NCBI RefSeq assembly: GCF_013328205.1
Contig: NZ_JABULH010000001.1
Location: 372,001 to 436,000 of the forward strand
DNA from: Sphingomonas hominis
GTDB lineage: Bacteria > Pseudomonadota > Alphaproteobacteria > Sphingomonadales > Sphingomonadaceae
Length of the DNA: 64,000 nucleotides
Direction: 5' to 3'
Made by a program: the position numbers and the translations under genes. How positions within the stretch are numbered: the stretch's first letter is position 1; each line of letters begins with the position of its first letter. Under the pieces are notes generated by a model. The model was not told the DNA's origin. It ran no database searches and saw only the letters and a list, made by a program, of their open reading frames with translations. Of the stretch, positions 57,367 through 64,000 are shown piece after piece.

Positions 57367-58119
57367 ATGATGTTTCGCACGGTCCTGCTGCTGCTCGCCG
57401 CTCTCGCCTCGCCGGCTCAGGCACAGCGTGCCGCCCCGACCGTGCTCGCCGCGGCGAGCATGCAGGAGGCGATGAACGACGCCGCCGACGCCTGGGCGCG
57501 CGCCGGGCACGCGCGACCGGTGCTCGCCTCCGCGGCGTCCTCGGCGCTCGCGCGGCAGATCGAGGCGGGCGCGCCGGCCGACCTGTTCGTCTCCGCCGAT
57601 GCCGAGTGGATGGACGCGCTTCAGCGGCGGAACCTGCTGGCGCCCGGCAGCCGCGCGATCGTCGCGCGCGGTCGCCTCGTCGTTGTCGCCCCCCCGGGCA
57701 CCGCGTCGTTGAACGGCAAGCGCGGCGCATCGCTCGCGCGCGTGCTCGGCGCCGGTCCGCTGGCGATGGCCGACCCTGCCTCGGTTCCGGCGGGCCGTTA
57801 CGGGCAGCAGGCGCTGACCCGCATGGGCGCGTGGGACGCGGTCGCGCCGCGCGTCGTACGGGCGGAGAACGTCCGTGCCGCGCTCGCATTGGTGGAGCGC
57901 GGCGCCGCCCCCTACGGCATCGTCTACGCCACCGACGCGCGCGCCTCGACGCGGGTGCGCGTCGTCGGTGCTTTTCCGCCGAACAGCCACGCGCCGATCG
58001 TCTATCCGCTTGCGCGGCTCGCGCGGTCGCGCAACCCGTCGGCCGAGTCATTTCGCCGTTACCTGTTGTCGAGCACAGGCCAGGCCATTCTCGCGCGACG
58101 CGGCTTCCTGACGCGGTGA
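57367..58119 (+). CDS. modA: Molybdate ABC transporter, periplasmic binding protein
   Basis: 250 aa. A signal peptide (FRTVLLLLAALASPAQAQ) precedes an oxyanion-binding fold with TVLAAASMQEAMNDAA, ASSALARQIEAGAPADLFVSADAEWMD and the Tyr-containing GAAPYGIVYATDA. It captures molybdate for ModBC. A second ATG follows directly at 57370. Confidence 0.94.
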   Translation: MMFRTVLLLLAALASPAQAQRAAPTVLAAASMQEAMNDAADAWARAGHARPVLASAASSALARQIEAGAPADLFVSADAEWMDALQRRNLLAPGSRAIVARGRLVVVAPPGTASLNGKRGASLARVLGAGPLAMADPASVPAGRYGQQALTRMGAWDAVAPRVVRAENVRAALALVERGAAPYGIVYATDARASTRVRVVGAFPPNSHAPIVYPLARLARSRNPSAESFRRYLLSSTGQAILARRGFLTR

Positions 58120-58799
58120 GCGACCTCGCGGGCATTGTTCGCCTGACCCTGCTCGTCGGCGGCACCGCGACGCTCGCCTGCCTGCCGGTCGCGTTCCTGC
58201 TCGCCTGGGTGCTCGCGCGCTGGCGCTTTCCCGGCAAGGTCGTGCTCGACGCGATCGTTCATCTGCCGCTGGTCGTGCCGCCGGTCGTGACCGGCTGGGT
58301 GCTGCTGCTCGCCTTCGCCCCCGCTGGCCCGGTCGGCGGCGTGTTGGAGCGTTGGTTCGGCGTCAGCGTGCTGTTCCGCTGGACCGGCGCGACGATCGCC
58401 GCCGCGGTGATGGCCTTGCCGCTGATGGTACGCGCGATGCGGCTGTCAATCGAGGCGGTCGACCGCCGGCTCGAACAGGCCGCGCGCACGCTCGGTGCCT
58501 CGCGCTGGCGCGCCTACGCGACCGTCACGCTGCCGCTCGCGCTTCCGGGCGTGTTCGCGGGCGCGGTGCTCGGTTTCGCGCGCTCGATTGGCGAATTCGG
58601 CGCGACGATCACCTTCGTCAGCAACGTGCCCGGCGAGACGCAGACGTTGCCGCTCGCCATTTATGCCGCGCTGCAACAACCCGGCGGCGAGCAGCAGGTG
58701 TGGCGGCTGGCCGCGATCTCGGTGTCGCTGTCGCTGGTGGCGCTGGTGGTGTCGGAGGCGCTGGTGCGGCGCGCGGGCCGTGGCACCCATGTCCTTTGA
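58116..58799 (+). CDS. modB: Molybdate ABC transporter permease
   Basis: 227-aa inner-membrane subunit with about five helices and the EAA loop EQAARTLGASRWRAYATVTLPLALPG, which docks on ModC. The GTG start overlaps the modA stop (GTGA), and the end overlaps modC by 11 bases. Confidence 0.95.
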   Translation: MSDLAGIVRLTLLVGGTATLACLPVAFLLAWVLARWRFPGKVVLDAIVHLPLVVPPVVTGWVLLLAFAPAGPVGGVLERWFGVSVLFRWTGATIAAAVMALPLMVRAMRLSIEAVDRRLEQAARTLGASRWRAYATVTLPLALPGVFAGAVLGFARSIGEFGATITFVSNVPGETQTLPLAIYAALQQPGGEQQVWRLAAISVSLSLVALVVSEALVRRAGRGTHVL

Positions 58800-59418
58800 C
58801 GTCGACCTCACGCTGCGCGACGGCCGCGTGTCCGCGCGGTTCGACGTGCCAGGCGGTGTCACGATCCTGTTCGCGCCATCGGGCGCAGGCAAGACCAGCG
58901 TGCTCGACGCGATCGCCGGCCTGCTCACGCCGGAGCGCGGCCACGTGCGGGTGGATGGGCGTACATTGTTCGACTCGGCCGCGAGGGTTAACCTGCCGCC
59001 CGAACGGCGCCGCGCGGGTTACGTCTTTCAGGACGCCCGCTTGTTTCCACATCGCCGCGTCCGCGCCAACCTTCTATACGGCGCGCGTGACGACAGCGGA
59101 CTGGCAGAGGTGGCCGATTTACTCGGGATCCGACACCTGCTCGCGCGCTGGCCGCGCACGCTGTCGGGCGGCGAGGCGAAGCGTGTCGCGATCGGCCGCG
59201 CGCTGCTCAGCCGGCCCGACTTCCTGCTGCTCGACGAACCGCTCGCGTCGCTTGACGCCGCACGCCGGGACGACGCCATGCGCGCGATCGCGAGCGTGCG
59301 CGACGCCACGGGTTTGCCGACACTGCTGGTGACCCACGATCGCGCCGAGGCAGAGCGGCTCGGCGACCGTATCGTCGAGCTTGCCGGCTGTGATGATGGT
59401 GCCCCCGGCGAGATTTGA
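58789..59418 (+). CDS. modC: Molybdate ABC transporter ATPase, short form
   Basis: 209-aa ABC ATPase: Walker A FAPSGAGKTS, Q-loop FQDARLFPH, signature LSGGEAKRVAIGRALL, Walker B LLLDEPLASLD and switch THDRAE. The C-terminal Mop/TOBE molybdate-sensing domain of full-length ModC is missing. The last 22 bases including the stop lie inside the antisense tRNA-Arg gene, which fixes where the ORF can end. No modE is nearby. Confidence 0.93.
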   Translation: MSFDVDLTLRDGRVSARFDVPGGVTILFAPSGAGKTSVLDAIAGLLTPERGHVRVDGRTLFDSAARVNLPPERRRAGYVFQDARLFPHRRVRANLLYGARDDSGLAEVADLLGIRHLLARWPRTLSGGEAKRVAIGRALLSRPDFLLLDEPLASLDAARRDDAMRAIASVRDATGLPTLLVTHDRAEAERLGDRIVELAGCDDGAPGEI

Positions 59419-59473
59419 ACACGCGGCCTGCGGTTTAGGAAACCGACGCTCTATCCGGCTGAGCTACGGGGGC
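59397..59473 (-). tRNA. tRNA-Arg (anticodon CCT)
   Basis: The minus strand reads a full cloverleaf: acceptor GCCCCCG with CGGGGGC, D arm GCTC...GAGC, anticodon loop TTCCTAA (anticodon CCT, reads AGG), and T arm with GTTCAAATC. The pair at the top of the anticodon stem (27-43) is mismatched. The 3' CCA is encoded at 59397-59399. The 3' part lies under the end of modC. Confidence 0.95.
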
Positions 59474-59660
59474 ACTGCGAACTGAATATCGCGCCGGGGT
59501 CGCATAATCAATCCGACGCGTAGCGCGAAGGATTGGGTCGGGGTCGCGATCACGCACCGCGTGGGTCCTTAAGATCGCTGCTCATGATCGAAACTTGGCA
59601 ATCACGAACGCTGGCCGAGCAGGCGAGGGGAAGCTCGCCACGCTCGGCACTTGATCACGC

Positions 59661-59867
59661 TCACGCCTTCTTGAGCGCGTCCGGCTTGTGCGCGGCCTTG
59701 GCGCCGCTGTCGGTTTTGACGATGTACTGCGGGTCGTCCTTAGACGCCTTGACCGTGTGGCTCTTGATCTTGGTGTCGCTGGTCTGCTTCTTCTCGACCG
59801 TGCCGTGCGCTTCGCCGCCGTGCGACTTCCACGTGACCTCGTCGCCCTTCTTCAATTCCTTGGTCAT
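59661..59867 (-). CDS. Hypervirulence-associated TUDOR-domain protein (DUF2945)
   Basis: 68 aa. KKGDEVTWKSHGGEAHGTVEKK is the small beta-barrel opening typical of DUF2945. The middle IKSHTVKASKDDPQYIVKTDSG and the lysine-rich tail follow. The function is unclear; some relatives are stress-induced. AAGGAG precedes the ATG with a good distance, which favours this start over an upstream one. Confidence 0.85.
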   Translation of the reverse strand: MTKELKKGDEVTWKSHGGEAHGTVEKKQTSDTKIKSHTVKASKDDPQYIVKTDSGAKAAHKPDALKKA

Positions 59868-59957
59868 CCGCTTTCTCCTTTGACGTGGATCAATTTGCGG
59901 CACGCCGAAAGGTTGCGCGCGGCGGCAGTCTCAAGGTGAGACTCGCCGCGCGCTGCG

Positions 59958-62900
59958 TCAGAACTTGAACCCGGCCGCGACGCCGTAGCGCCGCGGCTCG
60001 ATCGTGAAGACGTTGGTGTACAGGCCCGACGATTGGTCGGTGACGTACAGGCCCGTCAGCGCATTGTTCTTGGTCAGGTTGGACACGAAGCCGCGAACGT
60101 AGAAGCGATCGTCGGGGCCGTTCAACTGGATCTGCGCGTTGACCACCTCGTAACCGGGCAGGCGGTCGATCGGCAGGTTGAAGATCGTGCCATAGGTATT
60201 GCCGGTGTAGTTCAGGTCGGCACGCGGCACGAGCGTGAAGCCGCTGTCGCCGAAATCGATCGTATACTGCGCGCCGATCGACCATTTGTAGGTCGGCGCA
60301 TTGGGCAGCTGGTTGCCACGCACGTTGGTTTCGACACCGGAGCCGAGCACCTGGATGCCGCCGAACGCCGCGCCCACGGCGCTCGCCTGCGCGGTCAGTG
60401 CCGAGCAGATGCTGAATGCGCCGGTGGTGGTGGTGCCGGGAACCGCGCCGGGCGCGCGCAGCAGCGCGGCGTTGCCGAACGAGGTGCCGATGGCCTGGTT
60501 GATCGCCCCGACGAAGGCGTTCGCGCCGGCCGCGTTGCCGGCGATGGTCGGCACCACCGCGCAATTTGCCGAATTGGTGATGTCCTTGATGATGACCGTG
60601 TCCGACCGCCCGCCTGAGGGGTCGCGCGGGTTGGCGAGGAAGCGATCGTCCGACACCTTGGTCTTCAGATAGCTGGCATTCGCGTTGACCACGAAGCGCG
60701 GGATCGGGCTGATCACCGCTTCCGCCTCCACGCCGTAGATGTCGGCGGCGACATTGTCGTTGACCGAGGTGCGCGCGACGATGCGCGACAATTGCAGGTT
60801 CTTGTACCGGTAGTAGAAGCCGGTCAGGTTCAGGCGGAAGGCACCCCCGCCGAACGTGTTCTTGGACCCGATCTCGAACGCGTCGACGCTCTCGGGCGCG
60901 AAGGCGGTCGGCACCGCGAACACCGGAGACAGCGGCGGGTTGATGCCGCCCGATTTGTAGCCGCGCGAATAGGATGCGTAGAGCAGATTGTCGGGCGTGA
61001 TCTTGTAATCGAACACCGCGCGCCCGGTCACGCGCGAGAAGCTGACATTGTCCTCGGCATAAGGCTGCACGCCGGCACGCGTCGCGTCGTAATCATACCG
61101 GCCGCCGTCCATGATCGGGAAGGCGTTGGCGGTGCCGAACGGGACCAGCACCGGGGCGCCGACGGCGGCATTGTCGACCAGCAGCGAGGTGCGCGCGCGA
61201 ATGAACTTGTCGTCGTTGTTGTAACGCAGGCCGAGTGTCAGCTTCGCGCGCTCGCTGAATTCGAAGTAGGTCTCGCCGAAGATGCCGTAGCTCTTCAGGC
61301 GGAACTTGGGCGAGCTGTTGCGGTAGAATGGCGTCGCCGCGAACGCGGTGCCACCCGAGCGGCCCGCGCCGAGCAGACCCGAGGCATAATCGAGCCCGAA
61401 CGCCGTGACGTAATAATCGTTGGCCTGCTTGCTGTCGAAATAGATTCCGCCGAGCAGGAAGTTGAACATGCCGTCGAACTTGCTGTCGATGTGCGCCTCG
61501 GCACTGTACTGGCGCGCCTTGTTGTACGACCGGTCGACGTCGAGCGCGGTCGGCGCACATACGCTCGCCCCGCCGTACACGCCTGAATTGTTCGAATCGG
61601 GCAGCGACTGACACAGGGTGCCGGTGCCATTCGGGATCAACGTCTGGCGCACCCCGTTCAGCACCGCGCCGGGTGCACCGGGCCGACCGATCGCGTTCAG
61701 CGTGTTCAGCCCCATATTGCCTGCCAGGCTGTTCTCTACCGCCAGATTATAGTCGGTGGTCGAATCGACGGTGTTCTTCATGTAACCGCCGGTGAAGTTG
61801 AAGCTGATCGGCCCGAAATCGTGGAAAATCTTGGCCGTATATTGCTGCTCCTCGGCGAAATAGGTCGGCTCGGCATCGATGCGGACGCGGCGCACGCTGG
61901 CCGGATTGACGACGCCGAAGAACTGATCCTGCGCCTGGTACACGCTGCCGAGCGCGAACGGCGCCAGCGCGCCCGCGCCCGATACAGTCAGGAATTCGCG
62001 GCTGGTGAAGACCGAGGCTAGCGTCGAATTGCCGTTGGTGGTGCCGTTGGCGAGCCGGTCGGGCGAGCAGCCGAGGATGCCGGTCGAGTCGCGGTTGCAC
62101 AGCTGCTTTTGAATGCGGCTGCGATCGTCCTTTTCGCGGAAATAATAGGCGATCAGGTCGACGCGCGTGTCGGGATTGGGCTCCCACGACAAGGTGCCGC
62201 GCACCGAGTAGAGGTCGCGGCCGTCGATGCGATTGCCGGTATATTCGTTCAGCGTGTAGCCGTCGCGCTTGAGGTAGGTGCCCGCAACGCGGATGCCGAG
62301 CGTATCGGTGAACGGCAGGTTCAACATCGCGCGAACGCGCTTCGAATCGTAATTGCCGTACTCGAACTCGCCAGCGGCGTGGATGCCGGACAGATCGGGC
62401 TTCGCGGTGATGAAGTTGACCACGCCCGACGTGGCGTTGCGCCCGAACAGCGTGCCTTGCGGCCCGCGCAGCACCTCGACGCGTTCGAGGTCAAAGAACT
62501 CGCTCTCGAACAGGCGGGTGGCGAGCAGCGGCATGTCGTTGACGTGGATCGCGGTCGCGCTGTCGCAGGTGGTGCCCACGCACAGGTCGCCGACGCCGCG
62601 GATGGTGAAGCTCGACGAGGTGAAGTTGGTCTTGGTGAAGGTGATGTTGGGCAGCGTTTGTTGCAGCGCCACCGGATTGACGATCTGCTGCCGCTCCAGA
62701 TTCTCGGCGGTGAAGGCGGTGACCGCGATCGGCACATCCTGTAGTCGCTGCGACTGGCGTTGCGCGGTGACCACGATGTCGCCGGCATAGCCCTGCGTCG
62801 TAGCGGCGGGCGTGTTGGTCGGGGTGGAGGAGGGTGCCTCCTGTCCCGGGCCGTTCGTAGGTGCGGTATTCTGTGACGATGTGGTGGCCCCGGTCTGCGC

Positions 62901-62963
62901 ATAGGCCGGAACCGTTGTCACGAGCGCGAGCGCCGACGCGGCGAGCAGGTCGAACTTCTTCAT
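59958..62963 (-). CDS. TonB-dependent outer-membrane receptor
   Basis: 1001 aa. After a signal peptide (LLAASALALVTTVPAYAQ) comes a Thr/Gln/Pro-rich linker, a TonB-box-like GDIVVTAQRQ, the plug (about 65-190, LQDVPIAVTAFTAENL, VEVLRGPQGTLFGRNATSGVVNF) and a 22-strand barrel ending in FKF. The sphingomonad style of plug does not tell the ligand. AGGAGGGG precedes the ATG at 62963. No substrate-specific enzymes flank it. Confidence 0.95.
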   Translation of the reverse strand: MKKFDLLAASALALVTTVPAYAQTGATTSSQNTAPTNGPGQEAPSSTPTNTPAATTQGYAGDIVVTAQRQSQRLQDVPIAVTAFTAENLERQQIVNPVALQQTLPNITFTKTNFTSSSFTIRGVGDLCVGTTCDSATAIHVNDMPLLATRLFESEFFDLERVEVLRGPQGTLFGRNATSGVVNFITAKPDLSGIHAAGEFEYGNYDSKRVRAMLNLPFTDTLGIRVAGTYLKRDGYTLNEYTGNRIDGRDLYSVRGTLSWEPNPDTRVDLIAYYFREKDDRSRIQKQLCNRDSTGILGCSPDRLANGTTNGNSTLASVFTSREFLTVSGAGALAPFALGSVYQAQDQFFGVVNPASVRRVRIDAEPTYFAEEQQYTAKIFHDFGPISFNFTGGYMKNTVDSTTDYNLAVENSLAGNMGLNTLNAIGRPGAPGAVLNGVRQTLIPNGTGTLCQSLPDSNNSGVYGGASVCAPTALDVDRSYNKARQYSAEAHIDSKFDGMFNFLLGGIYFDSKQANDYYVTAFGLDYASGLLGAGRSGGTAFAATPFYRNSSPKFRLKSYGIFGETYFEFSERAKLTLGLRYNNDDKFIRARTSLLVDNAAVGAPVLVPFGTANAFPIMDGGRYDYDATRAGVQPYAEDNVSFSRVTGRAVFDYKITPDNLLYASYSRGYKSGGINPPLSPVFAVPTAFAPESVDAFEIGSKNTFGGGAFRLNLTGFYYRYKNLQLSRIVARTSVNDNVAADIYGVEAEAVISPIPRFVVNANASYLKTKVSDDRFLANPRDPSGGRSDTVIIKDITNSANCAVVPTIAGNAAGANAFVGAINQAIGTSFGNAALLRAPGAVPGTTTTGAFSICSALTAQASAVGAAFGGIQVLGSGVETNVRGNQLPNAPTYKWSIGAQYTIDFGDSGFTLVPRADLNYTGNTYGTIFNLPIDRLPGYEVVNAQIQLNGPDDRFYVRGFVSNLTKNNALTGLYVTDQSSGLYTNVFTIEPRRYGVAAGFKF

Positions 62964-63041
62964 GGCATCCCCTCCTGGGAACCGCCCCCGCTCTATGGCG
63001 ATGTGACGGTGTTTCGATGAACCGGTATGGAGGAAACGACA

Positions 63042-63096
63042 GTTTCTCGTGGTCGTCAATTGAAAATATTACCGATGTTAACTGGTCGTGAGAAAC
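63042..63096. promoter_or_regulatory. Dyad in the AT-rich receptor/folE promoter region
   Basis: GTTTCTC (63042-63048) and GAGAAAC (63090-63096) are inverted arms around an AT-rich core, and TGGTCGT occurs twice as a direct repeat (63050-63056, 63083-63089). The region lies between two divergent starts and has unusually low GC for this window. No known regulator site is recognised. Confidence 0.4.
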
Positions 63097-63167
63097 GTGT
63101 CCGAAAAGAGACAGTAGCGAAATCGCTGATTGATCCTGCTACGGGGCGGGTCGAAGGAGCTGGTACC

Positions 63168-63794
63168 ATGACGACGATCGAGAGCGGCGAGCCGGAGGAT
63201 GGCGACCTGATGGCGAGCGACGGCAAGCTGCCCGTGCCCGACCATGTCGCCGCGGCGATCCGCACGCTGATCGAATGGGCCGGCGACGATCCGGCACGCG
63301 AGGGGCTGGTCGATACGCCGAAGCGCGTCGCGCGCGCGTGGAAGGAATATTGCAGCGGTTACGGCGACGATCCCGGCATCCATTTGTCGCGCGTGTTCGA
63401 GGAGGTCGGCGGCTACGACGAGATCGTGCTGCTCAAGGACATTCCGTTCCAGTCGCACTGCGAACACCATATGGCGCCGATCATCGGGCGCGCGCACATC
63501 GCTTATCTGCCGCGCAACCACGTCGTCGGCATCTCCAAACTTGCGCGCGTGCTCCACGGCTTCGCGCGCCGTCTGCAGGTGCAGGAGCGGCTGACCGCGG
63601 AGGTCGCCGACTGCATCTGGAACGGCCTCAACCCGCACGGCGTCGCGGTGGTGATCGAGGCGAGCCACGCCTGCATGACCGCGCGCGGCGTGCGCACCCC
63701 CGGCGTCGCGATGGTCACCAGCCGGATGATGGGCGTGTTCCGCGACGACGATCGCAGCCGCAAGGAAGTGCTGTCGCTGATGGGGCTTTCTTGA
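63168..63794 (+). CDS. folE: GTP cyclohydrolase I
   Basis: 208-aa zinc enzyme converting GTP to dihydroneopterin triphosphate, the first step of folate synthesis. Zinc ligands are Cys98 and His101 in SHCEHHMAP and Cys169 in SHACMTARGV. KLARVLHGFARRLQVQERLT is the substrate-site helix. GAAGGAG before the ATG at 63168 decides the start over further upstream codons. Its stop overlaps the next gene (TTGA). Confidence 0.97.
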   Translation: MTTIESGEPEDGDLMASDGKLPVPDHVAAAIRTLIEWAGDDPAREGLVDTPKRVARAWKEYCSGYGDDPGIHLSRVFEEVGGYDEIVLLKDIPFQSHCEHHMAPIIGRAHIAYLPRNHVVGISKLARVLHGFARRLQVQERLTAEVADCIWNGLNPHGVAVVIEASHACMTARGVRTPGVAMVTSRMMGVFRDDDRSRKEVLSLMGLS

Positions 63795-64000
63795 GGGTTC
63801 TGGTCACCGGCGGCGCAAAGCGGCTGGGCGCAGCGATCGCGCGCGCGGTCGCAGGCGCGGGGCACGAGGTGGTGATCCACTATGGCACGTCGCGGGACGA
63901 GGCCGAGGCACTCGCGCGCGAGCTGGACGCTGACACCGTCGGCGGCGATCTTGCCGATACCGCGATGCTCGCAGATTTGTTCGCGCGCGCGACGGCAGGC
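63791..64000 (+). CDS. Short-chain dehydrogenase/reductase, FolM-like, cut by window edge
   Basis: Only the first 70 codons are in the window. The Rossmann opening is LVTGGAKRLGAAIARAVAGAG, then VVIHYGTSRDEAEAL and a GGDLAD turn, as in pteridine reductases and FolM-type dihydromonapterin reductases. The TTG start overlaps the folE stop, so a pterin-linked role is a reasonable inference. The catalytic Tyr-Lys region is outside the window. Confidence 0.75.
   Translation, partial: MRVLVTGGAKRLGAAIARAVAGAGHEVVIHYGTSRDEAEALARELDADTVGGDLADTAMLADLFARATAG

Overview
The window is a dense, GC-rich piece of bacterial chromosome that reads as an alphaproteobacterium of the order Sphingomonadales, most likely Sphingomonas or a close relative. 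The signs are a split two-gene metH, an SUF-only iron-sulfur operon led by an Rrf2 regulator, a chain nfu / tsaB-rimI-fur-plsC-miaB-phoH-ybeY-corC ... lnt-metK ... trmB in alphaproteobacterial order, a large TonB-dependent receptor, a PQQ-type sugar dehydrogenase, and several classes of palindromic intergenic repeats. I see no prophage, transposase, integrase or CRISPR array. Nearly everything is core metabolism. The unusual material lies in regulatory DNA, small ORFs and RNA-like elements.

Layout. 1-1142 (minus): a three-gene operon of two small lipoproteins and an aldo/keto reductase cut by the window edge. 1213-7174 (plus): a methionine-cycle operon. It contains an ArsR-type regulator fused to a methyltransferase domain (SahR-like), metF, the homocysteine-binding half of MetH, the folate/B12/activation part of MetH, and a DUF2256 zinc-ribbon protein. 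A perfect 20-bp palindrome overlaps its promoter, and a near copy lies in front of metK at 11500-11519. Together these look like one SAH/SAM-responsive regulon. 7467-26852 (mostly minus): the conserved translation, RNA-modification and envelope cluster from nfuA down to trmB. It is interrupted by a plus-strand FNT transporter/PAP2 pair and by a block holding katG, a sorbosone-dehydrogenase-like enzyme and small genes. 27078-35019: an M16 protease, a fatty-acyl-CoA ligase, a gamma-glutamyltransferase lipoprotein and pyrD.

35333-41528 (plus): the complete suf operon (rrf2-sufB-sufC-sufD-44-aa ORF-sufS-sufT-sufA). A structured, terminator-ending RNA candidate and a 23-bp dyad lie upstream, and palindromic repeats sit between sufB/sufC and sufC/sufD. 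41618-52578 (plus): a complete glycogen cluster, glgP-glgB-glgC-glgA-pgm-glgX, with a small membrane-protein ORF on the opposite strand in the glgB/glgC gap. 52873-64000: dinB, queH, lepA, a monooxygenase-domain membrane protein divergent from modABC, a tRNA-Arg(CCT) whose 3' end lies under the end of modC, a DUF2945-type protein, a TonB-dependent receptor, folE, and the start of a FolM-like short-chain reductase.

No clear undescribed multigene system is present. The best leads are the promoter-overlapping SahR-type operators with a probably leaderless transcript, the coupled 44-aa ORF in the suf operon, the RNA candidate upstream of suf, and two small proteins that would need non-standard start codons (ATT at 1142, CTG at 46387).
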